Assembly: GCF_900100765.1 (NCBI RefSeq)
Contig: NZ_FNFO01000004.1
Location: 682,001 to 746,000, forward strand
Direction: 5' to 3'
Source of the DNA: Catalinimonas alkaloidigena
GTDB lineage: Bacteria; Bacteroidota; Bacteroidia; Cytophagales; Flexibacteraceae
DNA: 64,000 nucleotides
Made by a program: the position numbers and the translations under genes. The stretch's first letter is position 1. Each line of letters begins with the position of its first letter. Below are positions 45,586-55,557 of this stretch, in pieces. A model generated the notes under the pieces. It saw only the letters and a list, made by a program, of their open reading frames with translations. It searched no databases and was not told the origin of the DNA.

Positions 45586-47256
45586 TCAGACGCTTTCCTG
45601 CAACAAGGCCGACGGACTACGGCCAAACTCCTGCTTAAAACACTTGGAGAAATAGGAGGGGCTGGGAAAACCCGTTTGAAACGCGATTTCCACAATGTTG
45701 TCCTGCTGGCTCAGGAGCAGCTCCTTGGCCCGGTGCAGGCGTACAGAGCGAATCAACTGGTTGGGCGACTTGTTGGTGATCGATTTGATTTTACGCTGCA
45801 GTTGCCGCTCGCTGATGCCCACTTCCTGGCAAAGCACTTCGATGCCGAACGCTTCGTCGGCCAGATGGTGGTCGATACTCTGCAAGACATCTTCGAGAAG
45901 CGAGCCGTTCTGCGGCAGAGGTTGCTGCGCATTGCCGTGCCAGGGCAGGTGCGAGCGCAGCTGGTCCATCACCAGAAACAGGGCCAGCGGTTCGGCAGAG
46001 GTAGCCTCGAAAAGAGTTGTATGCGGGGCGAAATTGAGGCCCGCGCCCGATAACAGGTACTTGACGGTCTGCGTCACGACGATCTGGTAGGGGCTGGCCT
46101 GCCTCGCAATCGCAGCCACGGTCTCCACGGCCTCTCCACCCAAAAAATTGACGCCCTCGACCACACACTCGCCGATGTGCATCCCTACGGTCAGTTGTAC
46201 GTTGGTGCCCTGCAACGTATCGCGCAAATCGATACAGCAATGGACCGCTTTGCTGGGGCCTTCGAACGTGGCCACGAAGGTGTGCAGGTGGTCCTGCACC
46301 ACGTGGCCCCGGTATTGCTCCACCAGGCGATCTACAATCGCCCGCGGCTGCAGTCCGGTAGGCTCGGACGGCGAGAGGCGTCCTACTACAATGGTCAGCA
46401 GGTGTTTGTCGTACTTCCGGTTGGGCTTCACGTCCCGAATAAAGGCTTTCATTTCGGCCATGACCGCCGCCGTATTGCCTACCCAGAACAGGTGATCGCT
46501 CCCCTCTAGCTCCACGAACTTAGCGCCCCGGATGCGCTGGGAGATGAAACGTCCCTCTTCAATTTTCACGTCGATGTCGTGCGTACGCTGCATCAGCAAC
46601 GTGGGCACTTCGATGGAACCCAGAATGTCGATGATATCTACCTGGGTATTCATTTTGGTCAGCACCAGCGCCGCACTCGGACTGGCCCCCGAACGGAAGT
46701 AACTGGCCAGCCAATCCAGAAAAGACTTGTCGTCGACTTTGGAAGGCGCCAGCGATTCCAGCCCCATGTCACCGCTTCCCCAGCTGTTTTCGATCATGTC
46801 GTACACCTTCTGTCGCTCGTCGTCGGTCGGAGCCCACGGATACTCGGGGGTGTAGCGTCGTTTGGCAAACACCCCGAAGGTGATGAGGGCCATGGTGCGG
46901 TTGGGATACGTCGCGGCAAACAGGGCCGACACCGACCCGCCCTCGGAATGCCCGAACAACACGGCCTTTTCTGACCCCACCGCATCCATTACGGCCCGTA
47001 TGTCGTCCATCCGTTCTTCGAGGGTCGAGAGCTCCACCACGCGGTCGGACAGCCCCGTCCCCCGCTTGTCGAACAGAATGACCCGGGCAAGGGTCCCCAG
47101 TTCCTGTAAGAAGCGCACCAGTTCCGGACAGGCCCACATCCAGTCGATGTTCGACACCCATCCGGGAATGTACACCAGGTCGATCGGTCCGGAGCCGAAT
47201 ACCTGGTAAGCAATGTTGATACGACCACTTTTTGTGTATTGGGTGGCTGGCTTCAT
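45586..47256 (-). CDS. Three-domain regulator: alpha/beta-hydrolase, cyclase-like domain, AraC DNA-binding domain
   Basis: 556 residues. Residues about 1-275 are an alpha/beta-hydrolase with nucleophile Ser104 in LFGHSEGGS, an acid in TLLMQRTHDID and His in LEGSDHLFW. Residues about 285-425 resemble a class III nucleotide cyclase (TFVATFEGPSKAVHCCIDLRD, LTVGMHIGECVVEG, LLSGAGLNF), but both metal-binding Asp positions are lost (TIVVGRLS; QDHLHTF), so it is probably a ligand sensor rather than an enzyme. Residues about 450-556 are an AraC HTH pair (VGISERQLQRKIKSITNKSPNQLI; IAFQTGFPSPSYFSKCFKQEFG). The first two domains recall mycobacterial Rv1900c; the AraC end makes it a transcription factor. 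Confidence 0.88.
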   Translation of the reverse strand: MKPATQYTKSGRINIAYQVFGSGPIDLVYIPGWVSNIDWMWACPELVRFLQELGTLARVILFDKRGTGLSDRVVELSTLEERMDDIRAVMDAVGSEKAVLFGHSEGGSVSALFAATYPNRTMALITFGVFAKRRYTPEYPWAPTDDERQKVYDMIENSWGSGDMGLESLAPSKVDDKSFLDWLASYFRSGASPSAALVLTKMNTQVDIIDILGSIEVPTLLMQRTHDIDVKIEEGRFISQRIRGAKFVELEGSDHLFWVGNTAAVMAEMKAFIRDVKPNRKYDKHLLTIVVGRLSPSEPTGLQPRAIVDRLVEQYRGHVVQDHLHTFVATFEGPSKAVHCCIDLRDTLQGTNVQLTVGMHIGECVVEGVNFLGGEAVETVAAIARQASPYQIVVTQTVKYLLSGAGLNFAPHTTLFEATSAEPLALFLVMDQLRSHLPWHGNAQQPLPQNGSLLEDVLQSIDHHLADEAFGIEVLCQEVGISERQLQRKIKSITNKSPNQLIRSVRLHRAKELLLSQQDNIVEIAFQTGFPSPSYFSKCFKQEFGRSPSALLQESV

Positions 47257-48031
47257 TACGATGTTCGATTAAGATCCGCTGCAAACGCTCACGAGGCGGG
47301 TGCAGGCTTTTGCAGCGGGGGCTGGCGGCGGCGGAGCGTTACCGGCAGACAGCCTGCGGGTCAATTTGTCGATAAGTTTTGGGAATACCATAGCCCAGCG
47401 GTGCCGGAACGCTGGTTTTCTGCCTGACGAAGGTCCCAAGGTGGCATGGTAAAGTCCCGTCGGCCAGGTGGCAGACTTCGCTTCGGGAACGCTACCCACC
47501 TCAGGCGCAAGACAGCATTACGCCTGCAAATGGTGATTCTCCTCGTATTTCCGATCACTCCTTTTCCTACCGGTGTCTTGCTCGCTATTTCTGAAAGGGG
47601 CCTGTGACTTGCTCAAAAGCGATGCATCCTTTTAGCAAACGTCCTGTTCGGAAAGCATGCCCTGATCTTCGTTCGATGATGGCGCCATCCACGCAACTCG
47701 ACCTTTCACAACAAGCGCACATGCCGCGCACCCCGCTTCTGGCCCCGGTGGGCTGGGAACGCACGAACCGGCTGAACCTCTCCCACGTGGCCTTGCTGTA
47801 TCGTTTCGATTACTAACCTGGAAGAATTGTGTGTTTCGGCTCGCTTCCGCACATGGACGAAAGAAGCTTTTTATTGATTCGCCGAAGCAATTCCCCGGCT
47901 TTTGCCATTGCCCTCGTACGCTCTTGCTTTTTTCCAACTTTATCTTCGCAAAAACCTTACACAGGCACGAGATTTGATAGCTTCGTTTCTCGGGGAAAGG
48001 CCCCACTCCCCTATCTTGGGGTCCTATTCTT
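47257..48031. other. Gene-free region between divergent regulators
   Basis: 775 bases, the longest gap here, between the AraC-type regulator and the two-component system. A short frame at 47604-47816 ends LNLSHVALLYRFDY, faintly like the last strand of an outer-membrane barrel, and could be a gene remnant, but support is poor. No TGTCGGA repeat copies were found here. No RNA gene recognised. Confidence 0.4.
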
Positions 48032-48709
48032 ATGAAAATACTGCTGGTAGAAGACGAGCCCAAAGTGGCTCAGTTTATCAAAAAAGGGCTCGAGGAGCAA
48101 TCTTACGAAGTGGAGGTAGCCTACGACGGCTTTCTGGGACGGCGCATGGCACTGGATCGCCCGTACGACCTGATTGTACTGGACGTAAACCTGCCGCAGG
48201 TGAACGGATACGAGGTGTGCCGCGCCATTCGACAGCACGATGCCAAGGTGCCGGTCCTGATGCTGACCGCCTTCGGGACGATGGACGACAAGGTGATGGG
48301 CTTCGATGTAGGAGCCGACGATTATCTGGTAAAACCGTTCGAGTTCCGGGAGCTGCTGGTCCGCGCCCGCGCCCTGTACAAACGCACCCAGTATACGCCC
48401 CGCGACACGAACGTGCTGCGCGTCGCCGACCTGGAACTGAACCTGGAAGAAAAGACGGTGCGCCGTGGCGACACGTCCATCCAACTGACCGCCCGCGAGT
48501 TTGCCCTGTTGGAATACCTGTTGCGCAACCGCAACCGCGTGGTGTCGCGCATCGACATTGCCGAGCGGGTCTGGGACGTGTCGTTCGATACGGGCACGAA
48601 CGTAATTGAGGTGTACGTCAACTTTCTGCGGAAGAAGATCGACCGCGACTTCTCACCCAAGTTGATTCATACGGTGGTGGGCATGGGTTACGTCCTGCGT
48701 GCGTCATGA
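48032..48709 (+). CDS. OmpR/PhoB-family response regulator (CusR-like)
   Basis: 225 residues. The receiver domain has phosphoacceptor Asp51 (LIVLDVNLP), the acidic pair ED at 7-8, Thr in MLTAFG and Lys in YLVKPFEF. The C-terminal winged helix has LTAREFALLEYLLRNRNRVVSRIDIAERVW and TNVIEVYVNFLRKKIDR. The profile is closest to CusR/CopR-type regulators of metal stress, but similarity alone does not prove that. The next gene, its kinase, overlaps by 4 bases (ATGA). The nearby metal-efflux operon at 35.8-41.6 kb is a candidate target. Confidence 0.92.
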   Translation: MKILLVEDEPKVAQFIKKGLEEQSYEVEVAYDGFLGRRMALDRPYDLIVLDVNLPQVNGYEVCRAIRQHDAKVPVLMLTAFGTMDDKVMGFDVGADDYLVKPFEFRELLVRARALYKRTQYTPRDTNVLRVADLELNLEEKTVRRGDTSIQLTAREFALLEYLLRNRNRVVSRIDIAERVWDVSFDTGTNVIEVYVNFLRKKIDRDFSPKLIHTVVGMGYVLRAS

Positions 48710-50118
48710 CCATCCGCGAAAAAATCAGCTACCTCTTCGCCTGCATCACCGCTTCTATCTTACTGGTTTTTTCCCTCGCCATTTACTTCTTTTCGGCGCA
48801 ATACAGCCTGCAGGCGTTCCAGACCCGGCTGCGCGAAAAGGCGTTTACCACCGGTCGTCTGCTGATCGACGTGCAGGAGATCGACGAAACGCTGCTGAAA
48901 ATTATCGACCATAACAACCTCACTTCGTTGCCGAACGAGGAGGTCATCATTTACGACTACCAGAATCACATCCTTTACAAGAGCGGAACCGACACGCTGT
49001 TTGTGCCGACGGAAGTGTTGAACCAGGCGCGTCTGGAAGGAGAATACGCCTACCGGGCGGGCAATCGCGAAGTCGTGGCCGTCAAATACACCGATCCGGA
49101 AAACCGGTTTGTGGTGGTGGCGTCGGCGTTCGACCAGTACGGCCGGGGGAAACTGCGGAACCTCGCCCTGATTCTGGCCCTGGGGTGGCTGGCGTGCGTG
49201 GGGGTAGTGATCGGCGCAGGTTTTTTCTTTGCCCGGGGGGTGCTGCACCCGATGACCCGCGTGGTCGATCAGGTCGCGCGGATCTCGGCCTCGAACCTGG
49301 ACGCGCGCGTTAATGAGGGCAACGGACAAGACGAAATTGCGCAACTGGCCCAGACGTTCAACCAGATGCTGTCGCGCCTGCAGGCCGCGTTTGAGACCCA
49401 GCGTAGTTTTGTGGCGAATGCATCGCACGAGTTGCGTACGCCGCTGACCGCCATGGCGGGCGAAATCGACGTTGCCTTACTGCAGGAGCGCTCGGTCGAA
49501 GAGTACCAGGAGGTGTTGCAATCGGTGCAGGACGACAACAAACAAATGATTCGCCTGGTCAACAACCTGCTGGCGCTGGCCCAGGTCAGTGGCGCCACGG
49601 CGTCGCTCCCCCTGCGCCCCGTCAGCATCGACGAACTTCTGTGGCAAACGCGCGAACGTCTGTTGCAACAACACCCGGCCTACAGCGTGGACCTCTGGTT
49701 CGGTACGGTCGACGAGGGCGATCTGGAAGGCGAAGGCAACGAGCAGCTACTGCAAACAGCGTTTTTTAACCTGATGGAAAACGCCTGTAAATATTCGGAC
49801 CCACATTGGGTGGGCGTTGAATTGAGCACCACAGCGACGGCCCTCTGCGTCCGCATCATCGACAAAGGTCCGGGCATTCCGCTGGCTGAACAGGCGCGCA
49901 TCTTCGAACCCTTTTTCCGGGCTAACCACACCCAGCGGGTGGCCGGACACGGCATTGGGCTTTCGCTGACACAGCGCATTGTGCAGTTGCACCAGGGCAC
50001 GCTCGCACTGCATTCGTCCGAGGGGCAGGGCTCTGTGTTTACCGTGACTTTGCCGAGGGCAGTCGGGGTGGGGACTTCCGCCACAAATGCGCTCATAGCC
50101 AGCGCAAACCCAGGGTAA
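48706..50118 (+). CDS. Sensor histidine kinase with HAMP domain (CusS-like)
   Basis: 470 residues. TM1 at about 10-31 and TM2 at about 152-175 bracket a periplasmic sensor of about 120 residues. HAMP (GVLHPMTRVVDQVARISASNLDARV) is followed by the H-box SFVANASHELRTPLTAMAGEI, N-box NLMENACKYSD, G1 IDKGPGIP and G2 GHGIGLSLTQRI. It is cognate to the upstream response regulator by overlap. Sensor ligand unknown. Confidence 0.92.
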   Translation: MTIREKISYLFACITASILLVFSLAIYFFSAQYSLQAFQTRLREKAFTTGRLLIDVQEIDETLLKIIDHNNLTSLPNEEVIIYDYQNHILYKSGTDTLFVPTEVLNQARLEGEYAYRAGNREVVAVKYTDPENRFVVVASAFDQYGRGKLRNLALILALGWLACVGVVIGAGFFFARGVLHPMTRVVDQVARISASNLDARVNEGNGQDEIAQLAQTFNQMLSRLQAAFETQRSFVANASHELRTPLTAMAGEIDVALLQERSVEEYQEVLQSVQDDNKQMIRLVNNLLALAQVSGATASLPLRPVSIDELLWQTRERLLQQHPAYSVDLWFGTVDEGDLEGEGNEQLLQTAFFNLMENACKYSDPHWVGVELSTTATALCVRIIDKGPGIPLAEQARIFEPFFRANHTQRVAGHGIGLSLTQRIVQLHQGTLALHSSEGQGSVFTVTLPRAVGVGTSATNALIASANPG

Positions 50119-50233
50119 ATATTGTTTTAATTTCTTTTTAATCCGGTCTTAAACCCGCTTTAATGTGGGGCCAGGATCTTCGTAACGAAAACATCACGGA
50201 TGCCCCAATGCGCGTCCAAAGCCCGTTACGAAC

Positions 50234-51145
50234 ATGAAAAACCCACTTATTTTCCGCCCGACGGTTACGGCCCTCTCGGACAAAGATTTCGCCACCGTTC
50301 CCTCACGTCGCACGTTACTGATGGCCGCCGGTTTTGCGCTGCTGATGCTGATTGCGTTGTCGGTCATGAACATTCGCCTCACCCAGCGCAACAACAACCT
50401 CACCGAATTACGCGATGCGGCGCTCCTGAGGGGCGACTCCCTGTTCGCGGCCGAGCTGGCCACCCACCGGGACCTGACCACTACGCAAGAACAGCTTTCG
50501 CGCCTCAACGGCGAGCTGAACCAGGTGAACGGCCTGCTGGCCAGCGCTCGCAACGAAGTGAAAAACCAACAATCGCAACTGGCGCGGGCATCGCAGGAAA
50601 AAGCCGCGCAGCGCGCCGCCCACGAACGGAAACTGGCCGAGGCCATGGCCCTGCAAAACCAGCTGGAACAGCGCGGCACGCAACTGCAGCGCGACATGAG
50701 CAAACTACAGGCCGACAACACCCGCCTGCTGCGCGAAATCGAGGCGCTTCGTGCCGAACGCGACGATTTGCTACGGCGCATCAAAAAGGCAACCCGACTC
50801 CAGGCTCATTCCATTCAGGCTCTTCCCCAACGCCAGCGCCGCAACGACCGCTATTTCCCGACCCTGCGGGCCAAACGTACCCACCGCATTCAGGTGACCT
50901 TCACGCTGGCCGAAAACGTGCTGGCGCCCGCCGGAAACCGGACGCTCCGCGCCCAACTGGTCGATGCCCGGGGCAAAGAAGTCACCAGCGAAACGGAAAC
51001 CCGTCAGACGATCCGCTACGAGCAACACGCTCAGGAAGTCACGATGCAGTGGACCCCCAGCGCCCGGTTAGCCGCCGGTGACTACACGGTAAAGCTGTAT
51101 TGCGACGATCAGGAGATCGGCAAAGCACCGATCACGCTACGATAA
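50234..51145 (+). CDS. Membrane-anchored coiled-coil protein with C-terminal beta domain
   Basis: 303 residues. A cytosolic stretch of about 28 residues, one TM helix (LLMAAGFALLMLIALSVM), then a periplasmic coiled coil of about 120 residues with heptad Leu/Gln pattern (TTQEQLSRLNGELNQVNGLL; LQNQLEQRGTQLQRDMSKLQ; LLREIEALRAERDDLLRRI). The C-terminal about 90 residues look all-beta (RIQVTFTLAENVLAPAGNRTLRAQLVD; AGDYTVKLYCDDQEIGKAPITLR). No named family. It starts 115 bases after the kinase gene and ends at a strong terminator, so it could be the last gene of the two-component operon or independent. Confidence 0.75.
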   Translation: MKNPLIFRPTVTALSDKDFATVPSRRTLLMAAGFALLMLIALSVMNIRLTQRNNNLTELRDAALLRGDSLFAAELATHRDLTTTQEQLSRLNGELNQVNGLLASARNEVKNQQSQLARASQEKAAQRAAHERKLAEAMALQNQLEQRGTQLQRDMSKLQADNTRLLREIEALRAERDDLLRRIKKATRLQAHSIQALPQRQRRNDRYFPTLRAKRTHRIQVTFTLAENVLAPAGNRTLRAQLVDARGKEVTSETETRQTIRYEQHAQEVTMQWTPSARLAAGDYTVKLYCDDQEIGKAPITLR

Positions 51146-51169
51146 GTTAAGTAAGAGAGGAAGCAGAGA

Positions 51170-51207
51170 AGCCCGTCCTTCAGCAATGAAGGGCGGGCTC
51201 TTTTTTT
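51170..51207 (+). terminator. Rho-independent terminator after the coiled-coil protein
   Basis: AGCCCGTCCTTCA (51170-51182) folds with TGAAGGGCGGGCT (51187-51199) with one mismatch around GCAA, followed by seven T. It also faces the convergent T9SS gene. Confidence 0.88.
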
Positions 51208-51246
51208 AAGGTTGAGGCGCTCCTTGAAAGAACGCAGCTTTTCAGA

Positions 51247-54200
51247 CTACTTGACGACCCGAACGCTGCGCAACAGGCGGCCAGTCTGTGCATCGTGGAG
51301 CTGCACAAAGTACACACCATGCGGCAGGTTGGCCGTCGCGATCTGCACTTCGCCGTTCCGGACGGGCTGCTGTGTTTTCAGCACCACGGCCCCCAGCGTA
51401 TTGAAGAGCAGAACACCGGCTTCTTGCGGTGCCTGCTCGCGGAAACGTACGTGCAGTTCGTGCGCAAACGGCACGGGATATACCTGCACCGACGCGGCGC
51501 TGAGCAATTCTTCGGCGGCCGTTGTCAGTGTATCGACTTTGATGCCGTAGAGCGATGTAGAGCCACTGATTTCGTTCGCGACGACCAGCATGGGCTCGCC
51601 GTTGGGGCTGCTTTCGGCCGGGATGAAGACCAGCCCTTCCGGCCCCAGATCGCCGGCAGTGCCGGCTTCCGCATCGCCCGAAAAATCACGGTTGTTGACG
51701 TAAGCAGCATACTGCGGCATCGTCGGGTTGGTCACGTCGTAGACCATGACGCCGCCGATGCGCTCCAGTCCGACAAAGGCATAGGTGCGCCCGTTGATCA
51801 CACCGGTCGTAACGCCTTCGGGTTCGGGGCCTTTGGCGTCGCTGCGGCTATCGAACGAGCCGTTTTCGTCGTTGGTGGAGTTGAAATCGTCAGGATAGGT
51901 CGCGGCCGTCACCTGCTCAATCGCGTCACCACTGTCCCATACCAGGTTTCCGTACGCATCCCAAATGGTCAGGGAACGGGCACCGTAGGCAAACAGGCGG
52001 TCGTAGTCGCCGTCGGCATCCAGGTCACCGTCGATGCTGGAGACGCCCAGACGTCCCAGGTGGGTTGCTTCCTGCAAGGTAGCGGCCTCGGGAAACGCCA
52101 CTTCATCCAGCTCCAGGTCTTCCACCCGTTCGTCTTCGCCGCGGTCGTCGCCTTCGTTCGCGGTGATGTAGTAGGTCTCACCGTTGGCTTCGAACGAGGC
52201 AATGCCGTCCGGCATAAACATGCCGTATACCGGCCAGTTCTGAATGTTGATCGCTTCGTCGTCGTCGCTGGCATCCAGGCCGTTCCCTCCCGTAAAGCGG
52301 ATTACGCCCAGCGACACGTCGCTCGAGCCTTCCAGTCCAAAGTCGTTGTCGTTGATTACCGCCAGTGAGCCGTCGGGCAACACGGTTACGCCCTCGGCTT
52401 TGTCACTCGGCAGGTAACCCACCGACGGCAGGTTCAGCACCTTGGCCTTGAACACGGGGCGAATGCCCAGCGAATCAAGCTGATCGGGCGTGTACTGCTC
52501 AAGCGCCCCGTTCGCCAGCAGCTCAGGTGCCTCCCTAGCGAGCAGGTTCGTGGCTCCCCGCAAGTCGATTTCAAAAATGTATTTCTTCGCGGCGCTCGAA
52601 ACGTCCGAGTCACGCTCAATGACATAGATTCGACCAGTCGAGGCGTCCCAGGCGGCATCGCCGATTTTATCGACCAGCGACTTCCGACGTTCCGGTTTTT
52701 CGAGCAGATAGACGTATTCGGCGACGGGGCTACCGGTGGTCGGATCAATGCCCAGAATGCGAATCACCTGAGAGTCATCAGACGCAGCGCGATCGGGATT
52801 TTGCAGCGGCGTTTGGATAAACGCGTAGAGGATGTTGTTGTCGGTATCGAGCGCCATGCCTTCAAACCCCCGGTTCGAGCGGCGCGTTGCGTAGACGGCG
52901 GGCAGAGTCTCGTCACCAAACGTGCCTGCCTCTTCGTTGACCAGCGCGGCGGTGCCTTCCGGCACAAAGCGGTTGATCAGTTCGCCTTCGGCCGAGAAGT
53001 GATAAAGGGATGGCCGGTACTCGTCGACCATCCAGAACGAACCGTCAGGCGCTTTTACAATGCCTTCCAGGTCGGCCCCGTACGGATCGTACGGCAGGAC
53101 ATTGCCCAGACCGTCGATGGGTTTTTCGTCTACGCCCGGCAGGTTGGGAAAACCCGTAATGGGCAACGTAGAATCGCCCGAAGGACGATAGAGCATAACG
53201 GTGTCGACTACGTCGATGAGGCCCGTGGCGGGGTCCATCGTAAAGCGGTAGAGTTTCGCTTCGTAATCCGGCAACAGAAAAACGCGTCCGGTGTCGGTTT
53301 CGGCGCCGTTGGGGCCGCGGTCCGGCACGGTCAGAAACTGGTATTTCCCATCAACTTCCGCCTCAAAGAAGAGCCCCGACAGGCCGCCGAACAGCACGTC
53401 ATTGCCCAGCTGGTCTTGTCCCAACACAGGTTCGTTGAACGTGTATTCCGTCAGCTCGGGTCGGCCACGGTCGTGGAGCTTCCAGCCCAGCGGGTAGATG
53501 TCGAGCAGCGCAGCAGTGGCGATGTCGATCACTGCAAAGGCGTTGGCCTCCTGTAAGGTGACAAACGCGGTGGTGCCATCGGGCGAAACAGCGATGTACT
53601 CCGGCTCAAAATCGTTGGCGGCCGCAATTTCGGTGAAGAGGCGTACGCCCCGGCTGCGCAGTTCCATTTCGCGACCGTTGTACGCCGCGAACGAAACCGT
53701 GGTGGCGGTGGGGTTGGTGTACCCATTGCTCAGGTCGATGATGGTGACCGATCCTTCCGGGTCTACTTCTTCGCCCGGCTCGCCTTCGTTGGCCACCAGG
53801 ATTTTCGCCCCGTTGGGCGTGAACGTCAACATGTCGGGCAAAGCGCCGACGGGCACGGTCGTGAACTGGCCCGTCAGGGCGACCGTCAGCACGTCGCCAA
53901 TCAACACGACGCCCGGGTCAGTGGCAGGATCGGCTTCTACGGCGACGGCCACCAGGCCGTTGGCCACCGCAATGCTGTTGGGCGATCCGCCCCCGGTCAG
54001 TGCCGCGATGTCGACCGACGTAGCTTTGGTCGGATTGGTCGGGTCCGCCACGTTGAGCACGTCGACGGTAGCACCTCCCGCGTTGATCACGAATAGCAGT
54101 TGCGAGCCGGCATCGTACGCGGCAATTTCGGCGGCTCCTTCGTTAAACACTCCCGTTTGGTAGGTGCTCAGCAGTTGCAGCTGAAGCCCAACGGAATCGG

Positions 54201-54339
54201 CGGCGACGGCGACGGGTGCCTGGGCGTGGGACGTGTGGAGGGGCAACAGGCCCAGCAACGCCGACAGTGCCGTGGCGCGCCAGCCTGCTTTGGGGCAAAG
54301 CGCAGGTAAGGGTTGAAGCATAGAAAAGGCAGAATACAT
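51247..54339 (-). CDS. T9SS-exported protein: phytase-like esterase domain nested in a choice-of-anchor I propeller
   Basis: 1030 residues. A signal peptide (about 1-40, ending HAQA) is followed by a propeller of the choice-of-anchor I type ([58 protein letters not shown]). At about 290-660 an 'esterase-like activity of phytase' domain is inserted ([79 protein letters not shown]). The propeller resumes to about 930 ([36 protein letters not shown]). The last 85 residues are a Por-secretion sorting tail ([16 protein letters not shown] to LLRSVRVVK). It is probably cell-surface or released. Substrate not known. Confidence 0.88.
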   Translation of the reverse strand: MYSAFSMLQPLPALCPKAGWRATALSALLGLLPLHTSHAQAPVAVAADSVGLQLQLLSTYQTGVFNEGAAEIAAYDAGSQLLFVINAGGATVDVLNVADPTNPTKATSVDIAALTGGGSPNSIAVANGLVAVAVEADPATDPGVVLIGDVLTVALTGQFTTVPVGALPDMLTFTPNGAKILVANEGEPGEEVDPEGSVTIIDLSNGYTNPTATTVSFAAYNGREMELRSRGVRLFTEIAAANDFEPEYIAVSPDGTTAFVTLQEANAFAVIDIATAALLDIYPLGWKLHDRGRPELTEYTFNEPVLGQDQLGNDVLFGGLSGLFFEAEVDGKYQFLTVPDRGPNGAETDTGRVFLLPDYEAKLYRFTMDPATGLIDVVDTVMLYRPSGDSTLPITGFPNLPGVDEKPIDGLGNVLPYDPYGADLEGIVKAPDGSFWMVDEYRPSLYHFSAEGELINRFVPEGTAALVNEEAGTFGDETLPAVYATRRSNRGFEGMALDTDNNILYAFIQTPLQNPDRAASDDSQVIRILGIDPTTGSPVAEYVYLLEKPERRKSLVDKIGDAAWDASTGRIYVIERDSDVSSAAKKYIFEIDLRGATNLLAREAPELLANGALEQYTPDQLDSLGIRPVFKAKVLNLPSVGYLPSDKAEGVTVLPDGSLAVINDNDFGLEGSSDVSLGVIRFTGGNGLDASDDDEAINIQNWPVYGMFMPDGIASFEANGETYYITANEGDDRGEDERVEDLELDEVAFPEAATLQEATHLGRLGVSSIDGDLDADGDYDRLFAYGARSLTIWDAYGNLVWDSGDAIEQVTAATYPDDFNSTNDENGSFDSRSDAKGPEPEGVTTGVINGRTYAFVGLERIGGVMVYDVTNPTMPQYAAYVNNRDFSGDAEAGTAGDLGPEGLVFIPAESSPNGEPMLVVANEISGSTSLYGIKVDTLTTAAEELLSAASVQVYPVPFAHELHVRFREQAPQEAGVLLFNTLGAVVLKTQQPVRNGEVQIATANLPHGVYFVQLHDAQTGRLLRSVRVVK

Positions 54340-54608
54340 GACGCAATAGGGTTAGTGCGACAAAGATTGGGATCCGACCTTGCAGAAACGTTACCCTTAC
54401 ATTATCAATGTGTTAATCCGTCAGGAGAGGCGCAGCGCCTTTTGGCAGAAGCGTGTGGCAGTTTTGTTCTGGTTATGTCGGGGATTCGGAGCATATTTGC
54501 ACCAACTGTTCCCGACAGAACACCGCAAAACTTTTTCAACAGTATATTCGTGTGATAGAGCGAATCTACTCAACTTTACCCCTACTAGCGCAAAACCTCT
54601 TCCCTCTC

Positions 54609-55247
54609 ATGAAACAAGACCTGTATAATTCTACGACGCAGCGCGGTCCGTTCATGACCTTCTTACGCGATTTCACCAAAGTGAACGCGCCACTGGTCAT
54701 TTCCGTCGTGTTTGTTATTGCTCTGGCGCTTCTGGTCTACAGCTTTCTCCAGATTTCGGTGCTGGCGACGCTGGGATTATTCTTGTTCGGGTGGCTCTCG
54801 TTCACCCTGGCCGAATACCTGATGCACCGCTACCTGTACCATATTCCCACGCCTACGCCCCGCCACGAACAGGTTCAGTTCGTATTGCACGGTGCCCATC
54901 ACGTCACGCCCCGCGACAAAGAGCGGCTGGCCCTGCCCCTACCGCTCGTGCTGATTCTGTCTGCGGTGCTGGTGGGACTTTCCTGGTGGCTGGTCGGTGC
55001 CTATGCCTTCGCCTGGACGGCGGGCTTCACGTTGGGCTACGGCCTGTACCTTACGGTGCACTACACGGTACACACCTACCGGCCACCGAACAACCTGTTC
55101 CGGTATCTGTGGATTCATCACAGCATCCACCATTACAAAGACGACGAACGCGCCTTCGGGGTCTCGTCGCCGTTGTGGGACTGGGTCTTCGGGACCATGC
55201 CCCTGCGCGACAGCGTGGCGTCGTCGCGCAAGATTCAGGAGGTATAA
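54609..55247 (+). CDS. Fatty acid hydroxylase/sterol desaturase family di-iron membrane enzyme
   Basis: 212 residues from ATG 54609; the upstream extension is rejected. Four hydrophobic segments with the histidine clusters of the family: EYLMHRYLYH, VLHGAHH, HYTVHTYR and IHHSIHHYKD, which would bind the di-iron centre. The last has the HxxHH form. The family hydroxylates fatty acyl chains, ceramides or carotenoids. Bacteroidota make sphingolipids and 2-hydroxy fatty acids, so a fatty-acid 2-hydroxylase role is plausible; carotenoid hydroxylase (CrtZ) is an alternative. Single gene ending at a terminator. Confidence 0.85.
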   Translation: MKQDLYNSTTQRGPFMTFLRDFTKVNAPLVISVVFVIALALLVYSFLQISVLATLGLFLFGWLSFTLAEYLMHRYLYHIPTPTPRHEQVQFVLHGAHHVTPRDKERLALPLPLVLILSAVLVGLSWWLVGAYAFAWTAGFTLGYGLYLTVHYTVHTYRPPNNLFRYLWIHHSIHHYKDDERAFGVSSPLWDWVFGTMPLRDSVASSRKIQEV

Positions 55248-55266
55248 AAACAAAAGACTTCTTTCC

Positions 55267-55296
55267 AAAAGGCCGCGGTTTCGTCGGCCTTTTTTT
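55267..55296 (+). terminator. Rho-independent terminator after the fatty acid hydroxylase
   Basis: AAAAGGCCG (55267-55275) folds with CGGCCTTTT (55285-55293) and runs into T's. It lies 20 bases past the stop. Confidence 0.8.
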
Positions 55297-55313
55297 GTTG
55301 CCGGTCAGGCATG

Positions 55314-55438
55314 AAAAAAGCCGCACTGGAAGTACGGCTTCTTATTCAAGCTGAAAAAATTTCTTACAGTCGAAAAAGTGGGTTCGTATTGTAAAGACGC
55401 GCTTATTTTGATAAACGTTTGTCCGAATCGGCCATCTG
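55314..55438. repeat. Non-coding repeat unit A
   Basis: Diverged copy of the unit at 55558-55689. In order: an AAGCCG/CGGCTT hairpin (55318-55340), a GAAAAA-rich segment, the 18-mer GAAAAAGTGGGTTCGTAT (55372-55389), a variable part with ACGCGC and AACGTTT, and the 13-mer AATCGGCCATCTG (55426-55438). No credible ORF. An extra perfect hairpin CAATCGGC/GCCGATTG follows at 55487-55509. Confidence 0.7.
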
Positions 55439-55557
55439 AGCAAAGAACCCGGCGAAATTGCGAAATGGATCGTTGTACGCTCCGGTCAATCGGCGAAAAG
55501 TGCCGATTGGGCCGAAAAAGCGGTGTATTTCGAGCAAAAAACGCACACGGAAAGCAC

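Noticed and set aside
47604-47816. 70-codon ORF ending LLYRFDY
   Set aside because: Resembles a barrel C-terminus only over a dozen residues; no signal peptide and no supporting context.
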